NCBI RefSeq assembly: GCF_000970855.1
Contig: NZ_KQ034046.1
Span: 613,418 to 677,417 of the forward strand
DNA: 64,000 bases
Direction of reading: 5' to 3'
DNA from: Lactobacillus helsingborgensis
GTDB lineage: Bacteria > Bacillota > Bacilli > Lactobacillales > Lactobacillaceae
The notes beneath the pieces were generated by a model. That model worked only from the letters and a program-made list of their open reading frames with translations. It was not told where the DNA came from and did no database searches. Position numbers and translations under genes: made by a program. Below are positions 37,601 to 46,620 of this stretch, in pieces; the first letter of the stretch is position 1; every line of letters begins with the position of its first letter.

Positions 37601-38428
37601 ATGGTTGAAATTCATGAATCAGAAGAGGAAATTCGTCAACATGAAGAGGAGTTGAAGAATAACTTCGATATGAATAAGTTTAGCCTTAAAAATAAAGTCG
37701 CAATTATTACTGGAGGCAACACAGGATTAGGACAAGGCTATGCAATAGCTATGGCTAAAGCTGGGGCCAATATTTTTATCCCGACCTTTAATGAGTTGGA
37801 ATGGGATAATACACGTTCAATTATTGAAAGTGTGGGACAAAAAGTTGAATTCATGAAGTGTGACCTTACAGTTAAGGGTGAACCTCATAAAGTTATTGAA
37901 GAAGCTTTAAACAAAATGGGTCACATTGATATTTTAGTAAATAATGCTGGAATGATCAAACGTAATCCTTTACTAGAATCGAAGGATGAAGACTGGGACA
38001 AAGTTATTGCAATCAATTTAAGTGCAGTTTATCACATGTCTTTGGAAGCATGCAAAGTGTTTGCTAAACAGAAGTCGGGTAGGATTATCAATATTGGTTC
38101 AATGCTCTCATATCAGGGTGGTAAATTTATTCCTTCCTATACTGCTTCAAAGCATGGTGTAGCAGGTTTAACAAAGTCTTTTGCTTCTGAAATGGGTGCA
38201 TACAACGTTACAGTTAACGCAATAGCGCCTGGATATATTAAGACTGAAAATACTGCACCAATACGTGCACAAAAAGACAGAAATGATGAAATTTTAGGAA
38301 GAATACCAATGGGTCATTGGGCAGAACCATACGAATTAATGGGTCCCGCTGTCTTTCTAGCAAGTGATGCTGCGGCATATGTCAATGGAGCAATTCTACC
38401 TGTTGATGGTGGTTATTTGGTTCGTTAA
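37601..38428 (+). CDS. kduD: SDR-family dehydrogenase, KduD-like
   Basis: This 275-residue short-chain dehydrogenase has the cofactor loop GGNTGLGQGYA (about residue 38), the NNAG motif, the catalytic Ser in GSMLSYQGG, the Tyr/Lys pair YTASKHG, and a C-terminal GAILPVDGGYLV. It has a roughly 25-residue acidic N-terminal extension. KduD (2-dehydro-3-deoxy-D-gluconate 5-dehydrogenase) links uronate catabolism to KDG. The context with an IclR regulator and a KDPG aldolase supports this branch. Gluconate 5-dehydrogenase is the main alternative. AGGAGG lies upstream of the ATG. Confidence 0.8.
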   Translation: MVEIHESEEEIRQHEEELKNNFDMNKFSLKNKVAIITGGNTGLGQGYAIAMAKAGANIFIPTFNELEWDNTRSIIESVGQKVEFMKCDLTVKGEPHKVIEEALNKMGHIDILVNNAGMIKRNPLLESKDEDWDKVIAINLSAVYHMSLEACKVFAKQKSGRIINIGSMLSYQGGKFIPSYTASKHGVAGLTKSFASEMGAYNVTVNAIAPGYIKTENTAPIRAQKDRNDEILGRIPMGHWAEPYELMGPAVFLASDAAAYVNGAILPVDGGYLVR

Positions 38429-38457
38429 TTAGTACTTGCTAAAAATAGGAGACAATT

Positions 38458-39795
38458 ATGACGTTTATAAATTACATAATGTCTCTGGGAGCAAGTGTGA
38501 TGATGCCAATCATTTTTCTGATACTTGGCTTGTGTATTGGGATGGGTTTTGGCAAATCACTTGTTTCTGGACTTAAAGTCGGAGTTGGTTTTGTCGGGTT
38601 AAGTGTGGTTACACAACTTCTTTCTGATAATATTGGTCCTGCTGTAAATGCAATGGTAAAAACTTATCATTTACATCTTTATACGTTGGATATCGGCTGG
38701 CCTGCAGCTTCGCAAGTTGCTTTTGCAACTTCTGTCGGCGCGATTATTATTCCTTTAGGCTTGTTAGTGAATATAATTTGTTTACTAATAGGTGCTACTA
38801 AGACTTTAAACATTGACCTGTGGAACTATTGGCACTTTGCCTTTATTGGTTCAATAGTCTATTTTGCAACCAACAATTTTTGGTGGGGAATGTTTGCAGC
38901 TTGTGTAACTATTATTGTCACGTTAATAGGTGCTGACAGATCGCAAAAAAAAGCAGAAGATTTTTATGGGAAAGATTTAATTGGTATATCCATCCCGCAA
39001 GCTTTCTGTGTAAGTTTTATTCCTTATGCTGTCATTGTAAATTGGATAATTGATCGTATTCCCGGTCTCAATAAAATAGATATTGATGCTAATAAAATGA
39101 AAGAAAAATTTGGCGTTTTGGGAGATCCAATCGTTTTAGGCATCATTGTGGGTGTTTTAATTGGCATTTTAGCAAGATATTCTCTTGCTAAAATTTTACA
39201 ACTAGGAGTTATCTTAGCTGCTGTAATGGTTTTGATACCAAGAATAACAAGTCTTTTTATCGAAGGTTTGTCACCAATTGCAAAACGGACCCAAAGCCTA
39301 GTTAAAAGTCACTTCAAAGGCAAGGACTTTAATATTGGAATGACGCCTGCTTTAGTCATTGGTCATCCAGTAACACTGGTAACGAGTTTACTTTTAATTC
39401 CAATAATTTTATTCTTGTCGGTGATTATTCCTGGTAATCAATTTTTACCGCTTGCCAGTTTATCAGGCTTAATTTACATTTTCCCTTTAGTTCTACCGTA
39501 TACAAAAGGAAATGTCTTTAAGACTTTGTTAGTTGGTATAGTCAGCTTAGTATTAGGAGTTCTTTCAGCTACAACCTTAGCGGGCATTTTTACTAAAGCA
39601 GTTAAAATTGTCCAAGCAAGCTTAATACCAGCAGGAACATCTTCAGTTGCAAGCATTGATTTTGCTTCGAGTCCTCTTGCTTGGTTAGTATACGAAGGGA
39701 CAGTCAATCTTCCAATCATTGGCGCAATAGCTATTGCAGCTATTGTCATTGGGTTAATGGTATGGAACAGAAATCAAATTAAAAAGGGTTTATAA
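38458..39795 (+). CDS. Galactitol-type PTS EIIC (GatC family), no EIIA/EIIB nearby
   Basis: This 445-residue membrane protein with about ten or more hydrophobic segments matches the GatC family (MSLGASVMMPIIFLILGLCIGMGFGKS, VGVGFVGLSVV, GWPAASQVAFATSVGA). GatC channels normally need separate GatA and GatB proteins, which are absent from this window. It follows kduD by 29 bases with AATAGGAG upstream and is probably co-transcribed with it. It may import a hexuronate- or alditol-like substrate for the kduD/dga enzymes, or act without phosphorylation. This is inference only. Confidence 0.85.
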   Translation: MTFINYIMSLGASVMMPIIFLILGLCIGMGFGKSLVSGLKVGVGFVGLSVVTQLLSDNIGPAVNAMVKTYHLHLYTLDIGWPAASQVAFATSVGAIIIPLGLLVNIICLLIGATKTLNIDLWNYWHFAFIGSIVYFATNNFWWGMFAACVTIIVTLIGADRSQKKAEDFYGKDLIGISIPQAFCVSFIPYAVIVNWIIDRIPGLNKIDIDANKMKEKFGVLGDPIVLGIIVGVLIGILARYSLAKILQLGVILAAVMVLIPRITSLFIEGLSPIAKRTQSLVKSHFKGKDFNIGMTPALVIGHPVTLVTSLLLIPIILFLSVIIPGNQFLPLASLSGLIYIFPLVLPYTKGNVFKTLLVGIVSLVLGVLSATTLAGIFTKAVKIVQASLIPAGTSSVASIDFASSPLAWLVYEGTVNLPIIGAIAIAAIVIGLMVWNRNQIKKGL

Positions 39796-39881
39796 TCACT
39801 TAAAAGAAACTAATTGTAGATTTTTAATAGTAAAAGCTACTGATTTTTAGGGCAAATTTGAGCAGTTTATTAATAATCAAC

Positions 39882-39920
39882 AAAAGGAGATTAGTCTAAG
39901 ATTAGACTATCTCCTTTTTG
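39882..39920. terminator. Strong terminator after the GatC-type gene
   Basis: A long stem of about 17 bp with one bulge (39882-39898 with 39901-39918) and T-rich flanks. It ends the kduD-gatC unit and, read in reverse, can end the tRNA transcript. Confidence 0.88.
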
Positions 39921-39937
39921 GTTTTATTATTTAAATA

Positions 39938-40009
39938 TGGGTCCCCTGAGAGTCGAACTCAGATTTTAAGAACCGGAATCTTACGTGCGATCCATTACAC
40001 TAAGGACCC
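39938..40009 (-). tRNA. tRNA-Arg (anticodon CCG)
   Basis: A 72-base cloverleaf reads on the minus strand. The acceptor stem is GGGTCCT/GGGACCC with one T-G pair, the D stem GTGT/GCAC, and the anticodon stem TAAGA/TCTTA around the loop TTCCGGT (anticodon CCG, reading CGG). The T arm is CTGAG-TTCGACT-CTCAG and the discriminator is A. The 3' CCA is not encoded. A -10-like TATACT in an extended context lies at 40027-40032 on the minus strand. Confidence 0.95.
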
Positions 40010-40140
40010 AAATTGACACAACAACAAGTATAACAGAAAAGAAGTAAAAATTGAATTCTTTTTTCTTACATTAGGAAAACAGGTTAGTTTTTGCATCATC
40101 AAGCAAAATTGTTAAGACTTTTTAATGGGCACAATTTTTC

Positions 40141-40169
40141 TTGAATTATTTTATGGGGGTTGCTATACT
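40141..40169 (+). promoter_or_regulatory. Promoter of the cggR-gap operon
   Basis: TTGAAT (40141-40146) and TATACT (40164-40169) are separated by 17 bases, with TGC forming an extended -10. This would give a 5' leader of about 120 bases containing the CggR operator. Confidence 0.85.
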
Positions 40170-40240
40170 ATAGGTGTCGATTGAGAAATGGGTAACTTAT
40201 TTAGCATGAGTTCATGTTTCTCTTATATTTTTAGACAATC

Positions 40241-40280
40241 TGGGACAGTTAATGACAACAATTGGGTCAAAAAAGTCCCA
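40241..40280 (+). promoter_or_regulatory. CggR operator
   Basis: TGGGAC-N6-TGAC-N6-TGGGTC-N6-GTCC gives the tandem arrangement reported for the Bacillus CggR operator (CGGGAC-N6-TGTC repeated). The ends are also inverted (TGGGAC and GTCCCA). It lies between the promoter and the cggR ribosome binding site, so CggR would block elongation until fructose-1,6-bisphosphate accumulates. Confidence 0.75.
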
Positions 40281-40298
40281 GAAGAAGGAGAGATATTA

Positions 40299-41330
40299 AT
40301 GTACTCGGAATTTCCCGTGCTTGAAGCTCTCGTTCCAGACATCTTAAAAGTTTTTCGGCAAAGATATCTTGTCCTTGAGCAAATTTCTTTTAATGCACCA
40401 GTAGGTCGTAGAAGTGTTGCTCAGTGTTTAGGACTTTCTGAAAGAAATGTGCGTACGGAAACAGAATATTTGCGAGATCACGGTTTGATCGAGATCAAAA
40501 GTTTCGGCATGTTTATGACAGAGAAGGGCAAAAAAATTTTGCAGGAAGCTGCTCCTCTTATTGATCGCTTGTTTAATGCAGGTAAGACTGAAATTGAGTT
40601 GGCCCGCAAGCTTGGTATAGAGCGCACGATTATAGTACCAGGAGATAGTGATTTACAAGAATTAGTTTATGAGAGAATGGGCGAAGAGCTTAATGCGGCT
40701 CTTGATTTGCTTTTACCATTAGGGCATTCAATCATTACAGTTTTAGGCGGCGAAGCCCTTGCAAAGTCAACTAGGAACTTGTCTAAAAGTTTAAGCAAAA
40801 ATCGACAATTGGAATTTGTGCCTGGTCGTGGTGCTTTAGGTGAAAATGTTGCTATTCAAAGTAACACCATTGTGCAAGAAATGGCAGCTGAAACTGGTGG
40901 TAGCTATAAAACGTTGTATTTACCAGAGCAGATTTCTTCGGCAGCTTATAAATCTTTAATTCGTGAATCGGCATTTACAGATGTACTTGAAGATATTTCA
41001 CAGACAGATGTGGTAATTCATGGAATAGGGTTAGCTCACGATATGGCAAGACGCAGAGGATACGATTCGATTCGCTTATCCGAATTGCGTGAAAAAAAAG
41101 TAGTCACCGAATGTTTTGGGTGTTTTTTCGATGGCGAAGGGAAGATTGTTGACCGCGTGCCTCAGGTTGGCTTGCAGTTTGAGAATCTTAATAAAATACC
41201 CCACATATTTGCCTTTGCTTGTGGCGGCCGCAAGGCTAAAGCAATCAAAGCTTATATGCCTAATGCTCCGCATCAAACCTGGTTAATTACTGATGAGGGA
41301 GCCTCAGAGAAGATTTTAAAGGAGAAGTAA
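40299..41330 (+). CDS. cggR: Central glycolytic genes regulator CggR
   Basis: CggR (343 residues, SorC/DeoR family) has an N-terminal winged helix (about 15-85, GRRSVAQCLGLSERNVRTETEYLRDHGLIE) and a C-terminal sugar-phosphate-binding domain (about 90-340). It represses the operon of central glycolysis and releases DNA on binding fructose-1,6-bisphosphate. ATG 40299 has AAGGAG eight bases upstream; an earlier in-frame ATG at 40188 would place the operator inside the coding region. It leads gap, pgk and tpiA. Confidence 0.95.
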   Translation: MYSEFPVLEALVPDILKVFRQRYLVLEQISFNAPVGRRSVAQCLGLSERNVRTETEYLRDHGLIEIKSFGMFMTEKGKKILQEAAPLIDRLFNAGKTEIELARKLGIERTIIVPGDSDLQELVYERMGEELNAALDLLLPLGHSIITVLGGEALAKSTRNLSKSLSKNRQLEFVPGRGALGENVAIQSNTIVQEMAAETGGSYKTLYLPEQISSAAYKSLIRESAFTDVLEDISQTDVVIHGIGLAHDMARRRGYDSIRLSELREKKVVTECFGCFFDGEGKIVDRVPQVGLQFENLNKIPHIFAFACGGRKAKAIKAYMPNAPHQTWLITDEGASEKILKEK

Positions 41331-41393
41331 TTCTCATTTAAAATAAATTGATGTAAACATATCTTACATAGTTCTTAAGGAGGACTTTAGAAT

Positions 41394-42410
41394 ATGACAG
41401 TTAAAATTGGTATTAACGGCTTTGGCCGTATTGGTCGTTTGGCATTCCGTCGGATCATGGACTTAGGCGAAAAGTCAAAGGATATTGAAGTTGTTGCTAT
41501 TAACGACTTGACTACTCCAGCACTTTTGGCACATTTGCTAAAATATGACTCAACTCATGGTACTTTTGACCACGAAGTTTCAGCTACAGAAGATTCAATT
41601 GTTGTTGATGGTAAGAAATACCGTGTATACGCAGAACCTCAAGCTCAAAACATTCCTTGGGTTAAGAATGACGGTGTTGACTTTGTTCTTGAATGTACTG
41701 GTTTCTACACCAGCAAGGCTAAGTCACAAGCTCACCTTGACGCAGGTGCCAAGAGAGTCTTGATTTCAGCTCCTGCTGGCAATGACTTAAAGACTATTGT
41801 TTACTCAGTAAACGATGATACTTTAGATGCAGACGACAAGATCGTTTCAGCTGGTTCATGTACTACTAACTCATTAGCACCAATGGTTGATGCTTTGCAA
41901 AAAGAATTTGGTATTAAAGTAGCTACTATGACTACTATCCACGCTTACACTTCAACCCAAATGCTTTTGGACGGTCCTGTTCGTGGTGGTAACAAGCGTG
42001 CCGCTCGTGCTGCTGCTGTTAACATTATTCCTCACTCAACTGGTGCTGCTAAGGCTATTGGTCTTGTTGTTCCAGAATTGAACGGTAAAGTTAATGGTCA
42101 CGCACAACGTGTTCCAGTTACTGATGGTTCATTAACTGAATTAGTTTCAATCCTTGACAAGAAAGTTACTGCTGACGAAGTTAACTCAGCATTGAAGAAG
42201 TACGAAAGCCCATCATTTGCTTACAACGATGACGAAATCGTTTCAAGTGATGTAGTTGGTATGACTGCTGGTTCAATCTTTGACCCAACTCAAACCATGG
42301 TAACTACTGCCGGTGACAATCAATTAGTTAAGACTGTTGCTTGGTACGACAATGAATACTCATTCACTTGCCAAATGGTTCGTACTTTGTTGAAATTTGC
42401 TACTCTTTAA
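41394..42410 (+). CDS. gapA: Glyceraldehyde-3-phosphate dehydrogenase
   Basis: The 338-residue enzyme oxidises glyceraldehyde-3-phosphate to 1,3-bisphosphoglycerate with NAD+. The N-terminus is [15 protein letters not shown], the catalytic Cys is in [11 protein letters not shown] (about 155), and the His follows in TIHAYTSTQ. Base usage is strongly biased to favoured codons, as expected for high expression. AAGGAGG lies upstream of the ATG. A strong hairpin follows, which can adjust expression of pgk and tpiA relative to gap. Confidence 0.99.
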   Translation: MTVKIGINGFGRIGRLAFRRIMDLGEKSKDIEVVAINDLTTPALLAHLLKYDSTHGTFDHEVSATEDSIVVDGKKYRVYAEPQAQNIPWVKNDGVDFVLECTGFYTSKAKSQAHLDAGAKRVLISAPAGNDLKTIVYSVNDDTLDADDKIVSAGSCTTNSLAPMVDALQKEFGIKVATMTTIHAYTSTQMLLDGPVRGGNKRAARAAAVNIIPHSTGAAKAIGLVVPELNGKVNGHAQRVPVTDGSLTELVSILDKKVTADEVNSALKKYESPSFAYNDDEIVSSDVVGMTAGSIFDPTQTMVTTAGDNQLVKTVAWYDNEYSFTCQMVRTLLKFATL

Positions 42411-42446
42411 TCTGTAATATTTGATTACTGTTACGTGGCAAAAGAG

Positions 42447-42481
42447 AAGGCGGAGGGAAATTCTTCCTTCCGCCTTTTTTT
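42447..42481 (+). terminator. Hairpin with T tail between gapA and pgk
   Basis: A 13-bp GC-rich stem with one mismatch (42447-42459 with 42464-42476) and a seven-T tail. It lies inside the glycolytic operon, so it either allows read-through or separates transcripts. Confidence 0.9.
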
Positions 42482-42516
42482 CAAAATTAAAATAATTAAG
42501 TTATCGGAGGATATAG

Positions 42517-43728
42517 ATGGCTAAATTAATTGTTTCTGACCTTGATGTAAAAGACAAAAAGGTTTTAGTCCGTGTTGATTTTAACGTGCCAATTAAAGAT
42601 GGTGTGATAGGCGACGACAACAGAATTGTTGCTGCTCTTCCTACTATTAAATACATCATTGAAAATGGCGGTAAAGCAATTTTGCTTAGTCACTTGGGAC
42701 GTGTTAAGTCAGATGACGATAAGAAAGAATTGTCTTTAAAACCAGTTGCTGAACGCTTAAGCGAACTCTTAAAGAAACCTGTAACTTTTGTTCCTGCTAA
42801 TGAAGGCAAAGAAGTTGAAGACGCTGTTGCCAACATGCAAGACGGAGATGTTGCTGTTTTAGAAAATACTCGTTTCCAAGATATTGACAATGATTTTGGC
42901 AAACGTGAAAGCAAGAATGATCCTAAGTTAGGCGAATACTGGGCTTCATTAGGTGACATGTATGTTAACGATGCCTTTGGTACTGCTCACAGAAGTCACG
43001 CTTCTAACGTTGGTATTGCTGAAGCCATGAAGAAAGATGGTAAGCCTGTTGCTGCTGGTTTCTTAATGGAAAAGGAAATCAAGTTCTTAGGTGATGCTGT
43101 TGCTAACCCTGTACACCCATTTGTTACCATCTTAGGTGGTGCTAAGGTTTCAGACAAGATCGATGTTATTACTAACCTCATTCCAAAATCTGACCACATT
43201 TTAATTGGTGGTGGTATGGCTTATACTTTCTTAGCTGCTCAAGGCCATGAAATTGGTAAATCTTTATTTGAACCAGATAAAGTTGATCTTGCTAAAAAAT
43301 TGTTGCAAGACGCTGATGGCAAGATTGTATTACCTGTTGACAACGTTGCAGCAACTGAATTTTCAAACGATGCTGCCCGTAAAGTTGTCGGTGATGATAT
43401 CCCAGAAAACATGATGGGTCTTGATATCGGTCCTAAGACTGTTGCCAAGTTCAAAGATGTTTTAAAAGATGCCAAGACAGTTGTTTGGAATGGACCAATG
43501 GGTGCCTTTGAAATGTCAAACTTTGCTGAAGGTACTCTAGAAGTTGGTAAGGCTCTTGCTGATTTAACTGATGCTACTACTATTATCGGTGGTGGTGACT
43601 CAACTGCAGCCGCTAAACAACTTGGTATCGCTCCAAAGATCACCCACATTTCAACTGGTGGTGGTGCTTCTTTGCAATATCTTGAAGGTAAAGAATTACC
43701 AGGAATTGCCTGCATTTCAGACAAGTAA
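42517..43728 (+). CDS. pgk: Phosphoglycerate kinase
   Basis: The 403-residue enzyme makes ATP from 1,3-bisphosphoglycerate. It has the [12 protein letters not shown]-terminal motif, [13 protein letters not shown], the hinge region with [11 protein letters not shown], and the nucleotide-binding [13 protein letters not shown]. The ATG has CGGAGGA upstream. tpiA follows by 24 bases. Codon use is highly biased, as for gapA. Confidence 0.99.
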   Translation: MAKLIVSDLDVKDKKVLVRVDFNVPIKDGVIGDDNRIVAALPTIKYIIENGGKAILLSHLGRVKSDDDKKELSLKPVAERLSELLKKPVTFVPANEGKEVEDAVANMQDGDVAVLENTRFQDIDNDFGKRESKNDPKLGEYWASLGDMYVNDAFGTAHRSHASNVGIAEAMKKDGKPVAAGFLMEKEIKFLGDAVANPVHPFVTILGGAKVSDKIDVITNLIPKSDHILIGGGMAYTFLAAQGHEIGKSLFEPDKVDLAKKLLQDADGKIVLPVDNVAATEFSNDAARKVVGDDIPENMMGLDIGPKTVAKFKDVLKDAKTVVWNGPMGAFEMSNFAEGTLEVGKALADLTDATTIIGGGDSTAAAKQLGIAPKITHISTGGGASLQYLEGKELPGIACISDK

Positions 43729-43752
43729 ACTTTAAGAAAGGACATTATTTAC

Positions 43753-44508
43753 ATGCGTACACCAATTATTGCTGGTAACTGGAAATTACATATGAATCCA
43801 GAGCAAACAAAGGAATTTGTTGCTGCTGTAAAGGACAAGTTGCCAGAAGCAAGTAAAGTTGAAGCTCTGATTTGTGCCCCAGCCGTTGACCTTGAAAGTT
43901 TAGCTCAAGCTGCCGCTGGTTCAAACTTGCGTGTTGGTGCAGAAAATGCTTATTTCGAAGATGAAGGTGCCTTTACTGGCGAAACTTCACCTAAAGTTTT
44001 AAAAGAAATGGGCATGAATTACTGCATTATTGGTCACTCTGAACGTCGCGGTTACTTCCACGAAACAGACGAAGACATTAATAAGAAAGCTAAAGCTTTA
44101 TTTGCTAATGACGTTACTCCAATTATTTGCTGTGGTGAATCACTTGAAACTCGTGAAGCCAACAAACAAGAAGATTGGGTTGTTAGTCAAATCAAGGCTG
44201 CACTTGCTGGCTTATCAGCCGATCAAGTTGCTAGTTTAGTTATTGCCTATGAACCAATCTGGGCTATTGGAACCGGTAAGACTGCCAGTTCTGATCAAGC
44301 TGAAGAAATGTGCAAGACTATTCGTGATACTGTCAAGGATTTGTATAATGAAGAAGCTGCAGAGAATGTTAGAATTCAATACGGTGGTTCTGTAAATCCA
44401 GGCAATGTTAAAGAATTAATGGCTAAACCTGATATTGATGGTGGTTTAGTCGGCGGTGCTTCACTTAAACCTGATTCATTCTTAGAATTAGTAAATTACC
44501 AAGATTAA
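43753..44508 (+). CDS. tpiA: Triosephosphate isomerase
   Basis: The 251-residue TIM barrel interconverts dihydroxyacetone phosphate and glyceraldehyde-3-phosphate. Catalytic residues are Lys in GNWKLHM, His in GHSERR and Glu in [11 protein letters not shown]. The phosphate loop is [18 protein letters not shown] precedes the ATG. It ends the operon at a terminator. Confidence 0.99.
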   Translation: MRTPIIAGNWKLHMNPEQTKEFVAAVKDKLPEASKVEALICAPAVDLESLAQAAAGSNLRVGAENAYFEDEGAFTGETSPKVLKEMGMNYCIIGHSERRGYFHETDEDINKKAKALFANDVTPIICCGESLETREANKQEDWVVSQIKAALAGLSADQVASLVIAYEPIWAIGTGKTASSDQAEEMCKTIRDTVKDLYNEEAAENVRIQYGGSVNPGNVKELMAKPDIDGGLVGGASLKPDSFLELVNYQD

Positions 44509-44530
44509 TTTTTAACTGTATATAACCAAA

Positions 44531-44558
44531 AAGTCTCTGATTTTTCAGAGGCTTTTTT
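44531..44558 (+). terminator. Terminator after tpiA (copy 1 of a 31-bp repeat)
   Basis: The stem is 44531-44540 with 44545-44554, loop TTTT, and a T tail. Bases 44533-44563 are identical to 45734-45764 downstream. Confidence 0.92.
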
Positions 44559-44819
44559 GTTTATATATGTTTAATACCGATAACATTACTAAAAATAAAC
44601 AAGTTACAAGTTGTTAATTATATAGTCATGTATTAAAATTTAATATATTAATTAAACTATTTCATTTAATTAATGATAATCTCGAAAAGAATAATAAAAA
44701 ATAAGTCAAATTTAAGTTTGTTGTTAAGCACCTTACTTTTATTCTGTATAAATCTTGGATCAACAACTAGAATTTCTCGTTAGAAAATAATAATACATCT
44801 GTTGTTGCAAAAAGTTCAC

Positions 44820-45075
44820 GGTATACGATACGTGCCAAATAAAAAGTTAGCTGCACATGTGCCTACTTATGAAATAGTAGCAAAGGGAACGAGAATAAGT
44901 CTGCTTTTTTACAATTTCAAATGATTGTAGTTTTGATGGAATATCAAGTAGTAAGTTTATTTTGGCTACTAACCTAAAAGGGAAAAAGCGCATGAGAGTA
45001 TTGACATATGCACTACCGGTCTCAGATTACATAGGTAAAAAGTACTATACTGTAAAATATGAGAAGGTTTGCTAA
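44820..45075 (+). pseudogene. Decayed SLAP-like coding remnant
   Basis: The 555-bp gap after tpiA holds no intact gene. A piece in one frame (44820 to TGA 44922-44924) reads YVPNKKLAAHVPTYEIVAKG. A second piece one frame away (about 44938-45075) reads LKGKKRMRVLTYALPVSDY, then IGKKYYTVKYEKVC and a stop. These resemble the NxxGKR...IxGKKYY pattern of S-layer associated protein domains. Several frame breaks and stops show decay. The match is by eye only. Confidence 0.35.
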
Positions 45076-45114
45076 AAAATCAGCTTTTATTAACTCAGAA
45101 GGGGGAAAAGAAAA

Positions 45115-45693
45115 TTGAATAAACGTGTAAAAAATAGCAAAATAAAGATGCTTATTGCTATAACTATGTCTTTAGCACTTGGATTGTTGGTAGGAAAAGC
45201 CAGTGATAGTAGCTTCTTTAATACAAATATGGTTGTTCAGGCAGCTCATGTAAAAGGCAATTTAGGGATACTGACCACACCGAAAAAGATGCGTGGCACC
45301 TGGTATGGCAAAGCTTTTGATTTAAACTATAAATCTAAAGTACTTAATAAATTAAGGGTAAAAGCTCATAAAATCGATTCTAATGAATTACATAGACAAG
45401 ACACTAATGCCAAGGGGATCAAAAATACTAGGCAAACTAGAAATTGGGTAAAGGCTTTTTACCCTGTAACTTTTAAAAAAGACAAAAATATAAAGTATAT
45501 CTTAATGTTTCCTTGGTTTAGTCCTGCTGCATCAGGTTGGAGCTTGGGTATATATCATTACAAAGGACACCGCGTTTTAATTGAAAGAACCACTTCTTCT
45601 TATAGAATAACTAACGTTTATTGGCGCTCAGCTCAGCTAGCTAGAATGCATGGTGGTAAAAAACCAAAGGAGTTAAAAACATACGCTCAATGA
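45115..45693 (+). CDS. Small secreted protein, function unknown
   Basis: The 192-residue protein starts at TTG with a GGGGG stretch about nine bases upstream. A signal peptide (about 1-44, with a hydrophobic core IAITMSLALGLLVG and ending VVQAA) precedes a basic domain of about 148 residues. That domain has PKKMRGTWYGKAFDL near its start and ends KELKTYAQ. The MRGTWY pattern followed by beta-rich sequence recalls small secreted lactobacillus proteins. No anchor motif. Similar to the next two genes only in layout and a P-K-x-x-x-x-x-WY stretch. The role is unknown. Confidence 0.7.
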   Translation: MNKRVKNSKIKMLIAITMSLALGLLVGKASDSSFFNTNMVVQAAHVKGNLGILTTPKKMRGTWYGKAFDLNYKSKVLNKLRVKAHKIDSNELHRQDTNAKGIKNTRQTRNWVKAFYPVTFKKDKNIKYILMFPWFSPAASGWSLGIYHYKGHRVLIERTTSSYRITNVYWRSAQLARMHGGKKPKELKTYAQ

Positions 45694-45733
45694 TAAAAAC
45701 ATTTTAACGAATTTTGATATAGTCGATGCAAAT

Positions 45734-45760
45734 GTCTCTGATTTTTCAGAGGCTTTTTTG
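45734..45760 (+). terminator. Terminator after the secreted protein (copy 2 of a 31-bp repeat)
   Basis: The sequence is the same as the tpiA terminator (31 identical bases, 45734-45764), with a stem of about 8 bp and a T tail. Confidence 0.88.
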
Positions 45761-45844
45761 TTTAATATTTTTACTATCACTTGCTTTTATCATAGTGCGT
45801 GTCCATAATAGAATGAAATAATTCCAATAGGGGAGGCAAATACT

Positions 45845-46483
45845 ATGAAATTACGTAAAACACTTACTTGGTCAGTTGTTGTAGCTGCTTTAGCTGCAGC
45901 AAGCGGAATTAGTGTTAATCAAACAAATTTGGTTCAAGCGGCTACTTCAAAAAAAGCCCAAAATACTGTCAACAAAACCAAATATGGCTTTAAGAGAGAC
46001 TTTATTTTTCCTAAATCTTGGCAAGTCAAATGGTATAGTAATACTCATGATAAGTTAAGTAAAATGACCATTAAAAAGAATGGTTTCATAACACCTTGGA
46101 CCGGCGAGTATGTTGAATTGGTTTCAGCAGGTAAAGTAAAGGGCACAAATAAGTACTTGTGGCAAATGCCTCAAAGTTGGTTTACCAAGCATGATAAAAT
46201 CTTCAAACATTTGGGTCGAGTAACAACTAATAAGATTAACAACAAAAAATGGACTGTCTATAGTCCAATAGATGAAAACAATATTGAAATTGGTTTCGCT
46301 TTTAGATTAAAGAACGAAAAAAATGCTGGTAAAACCCAAAAAGTATTATTTGAGGCTAATCCCAAAACTGGTGAAGTTATTGACCAGTTCTTCCCTTCAG
46401 CGAAATTAGCTAAGAAATATCAACACTACAATTTTAAAGGTGAAACATACGCACCTTCATTTAATCAATATCAAGAAAAGTAA
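45845..46483 (+). CDS. Small secreted protein, tandem paralogue 1
   Basis: The 212-residue protein has a signal peptide (about 1-33, ending LVQAA). The domain begins KYGFKRDFIFPKSWQVKWYSN and contains GKVKGTNKYLWQMPQSW, KVLFEANPKTGEV and DQFFPSAKLAKKY. It is clearly paralogous to the next gene over its whole length. GGGGAGG lies upstream of the ATG. No anchoring motif, so secreted or loosely attached. Function not recognised. Confidence 0.75.
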   Translation: MKLRKTLTWSVVVAALAAASGISVNQTNLVQAATSKKAQNTVNKTKYGFKRDFIFPKSWQVKWYSNTHDKLSKMTIKKNGFITPWTGEYVELVSAGKVKGTNKYLWQMPQSWFTKHDKIFKHLGRVTTNKINNKKWTVYSPIDENNIEIGFAFRLKNEKNAGKTQKVLFEANPKTGEVIDQFFPSAKLAKKYQHYNFKGETYAPSFNQYQEK

Positions 46484-46503
46484 ATACATCTGATTTAGAA
46501 TAG

Positions 46504-46537
46504 AACTAATTCTCAGCTTGAGAATTAGTTTTTTTAT
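46504..46537 (+). terminator. Rho-independent terminator after tandem paralogue 1
   Basis: A 12-bp perfect stem (46504-46515 with 46519-46530), loop GCT and a seven-T tail. Confidence 0.93.
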
Positions 46538-46620
46538 ACTAAATTGAATTACTTTGAAGGACTGGCTAGTTTATAATTATTCCTATAATGAATAAAATAT
46601 TTTTTTACAGGAGAGAAAAA

